The notes under the pieces were generated by a model. That model searched no databases and was not told the origin of the DNA. It worked only from the letters and a program-made list of their open reading frames with translations. Below are positions 25,725 to 26,194 of a stretch of DNA of 26,194 bases, in pieces. The translations under genes and the position numbers were made by a program. The DNA comes from a virus. Within the stretch, counting starts at the first letter, position 1. Every line of letters begins with the position of its first letter. The DNA is taken from the IMG/VR virus record IMGVR_UViG_3300020214_000101, positions 1 to 26,194 of that record. The stretch is one strand, 5' to 3'.

Positions 25725-26061
25725 CTTTATCCCACGGTGCTTTACGTTGCAATAATCTTGCAATCTTTTCGTTATATTGTGGTGGTTCGTTGAGTTTCTC
25801 TACCAGTGCATCAAAGTTTTCTTTGGATAGGATAATCTTTTCTGGTGGATAGGAACCTTTTCCCCAATATGTTTCAAATACCCATTTATAATTCATATCA
25901 TCCCACCCACCATTCAGTGAAGACCAGAATGATCCCCAGATGTGATAGTCATCAAATCTAAATCCTTGGTGCATCATCAATCTCAACCACCACCAGAATG
26001 GTGTATACATAATCGGTTTAAATCCGATTAACCTTTTGTATATGAACACTGGAATGATCAT
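25717..26061 (-). CDS. Trp-rich protein with TacA/DUF1778-like end, 114 residues
   Basis: The protein begins MIIPVFIYKRLIGFKPIMYT and is Trp- and Phe-rich up to about residue 70. The end, ILSKENFDALVEKLNEPPQY followed by NEKIARLLQRKAPWDKDD, resembles the C-terminal end of the TacA (DUF1778) antitoxins, whose pattern is L-S-x-x-D/N-F/W-x-x-x-x-x-x-L-(D/N)-x-P-P-x-P/Y-N-x-x-L-x-x-L-L-x-R-x-x-P-W. In TacA this tail binds the TacT acetyltransferase toxin; the ribbon-helix-helix start of TacA is not present here. So it might neutralise a host toxin, or be chance similarity. The ATG overlaps the preceding gene by four bases. Confidence 0.68.
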   Translation of the reverse strand: MIIPVFIYKRLIGFKPIMYTPFWWWLRLMMHQGFRFDDYHIWGSFWSSLNGGWDDMNYKWVFETYWGKGSYPPEKIILSKENFDALVEKLNEPPQYNEKIARLLQRKAPWDKDD

Positions 26062-26194
26062 TGTAATACCTTTTCAATAGACATAACTTTTACATTTAGG
26101 TCTTCTCTTGCTTCAAGAATAAGAGCATAAGCAACTGCTTCTTGAAGTGTATTTCTTGTTTGTGATGTAGAGGTTTCGTTTATTTTTTTATAAG
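26058..26194 (-). CDS. 3' end of a gene, N-terminus outside the window
   Basis: The frame is open at the right edge and ends with TGA at 26058-26060 in an ATGA overlap with the next gene. The 45 visible codons read K-I-N-E-T-S-T-S-Q-T-R-N and then TLQEAVAYALILEAREDLNV, KVMSIEKVLQ. It predicts one long helix. The sequence does not show what the missing part is. The overlap shows that the operon continues beyond the edge. Confidence 0.65.
   Translation of the reverse strand, partial: YKKINETSTSQTRNTLQEAVAYALILEAREDLNVKVMSIEKVLQ

Noticed and set aside
1-26194. tRNA genes and integrase or attachment sites
   Set aside because: No cloverleaf with CCA-side pairing or integrase motif was found by eye; a tRNA scan was not possible here.

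Overview
The window looks like part of the genome of a T4-like, contractile-tailed phage of cyanobacteria (a cyanomyovirus). The anchors are a gp25 baseplate wedge gene, a gp6 baseplate wedge gene and a giant virion protein, all on the minus strand in the T4 order. Many of the small proteins are also of types I recognise from cyanophage genomes. No tRNA, rRNA or CRISPR array was seen. Every gene except one HNH endonuclease gene is on the minus strand, so transcription runs from right to left.

Left block (1-13200): AT-rich structural and late genes. The order of transcription is a 64-residue conserved small gene, a glycosyltransferase-like gene with its own sigma70-type promoter, four tightly coupled small genes, an 82-residue gene, a T4-like late promoter, gp25, gp6 and a reading frame of at least 2,814 codons that leaves the window at base 1. 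This giant protein looks like a mosaic of repeated beta-rich modules with a YHYH-type motif in the middle.

Middle block (13550-22200): after a 350-base stretch without a convincing gene, composition changes abruptly to GC-rich and then drifts back towards AT. The block holds about 30 very small genes, mostly 41-155 codons. Most stand alone or in short overlapping sets with their own promoter-like -10 box, and GC-rich hairpins between them. Three recurring non-coding designs stand out: a 12-base palindrome (ACTGAGATCAGT) fused to the -10 box of several promoters; hairpins that carry the stop codon of the gene in their loop, often with TGGCAC/GTGCCA arms; and sigma70-type promoters with a TATCTT-like -10 box and 17-base spacer. 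Products include a winged-helix-like protein, several single-span membrane peptides and an acidic ArdA-like anti-restriction protein. The layout fits an early, host-takeover region read by host RNA polymerase.

Control region (20340-20600 and 22230-22980): two long gene-free stretches carry many copies of TCTAG(T) and TCTCGA(AG), the second with a 12-base periodicity. Next to them are two back-to-back consensus promoters at 22594-22622 (minus) and 22701-22729 (plus) with a 21-22-base direct repeat between them, then three 31-base tandem repeats, then the only plus-strand gene, an HNH endonuclease. This could be a regulatory hub or a replication origin.

Right block (23497-26194): eleven small minus-strand genes, nearly all overlapping by 4-23 bases, form one operon that enters from beyond the right edge. 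Most have unknown function; one ends like the TacA/DUF1778 antitoxin family. All calls come from reading the sequence; no database search was run.
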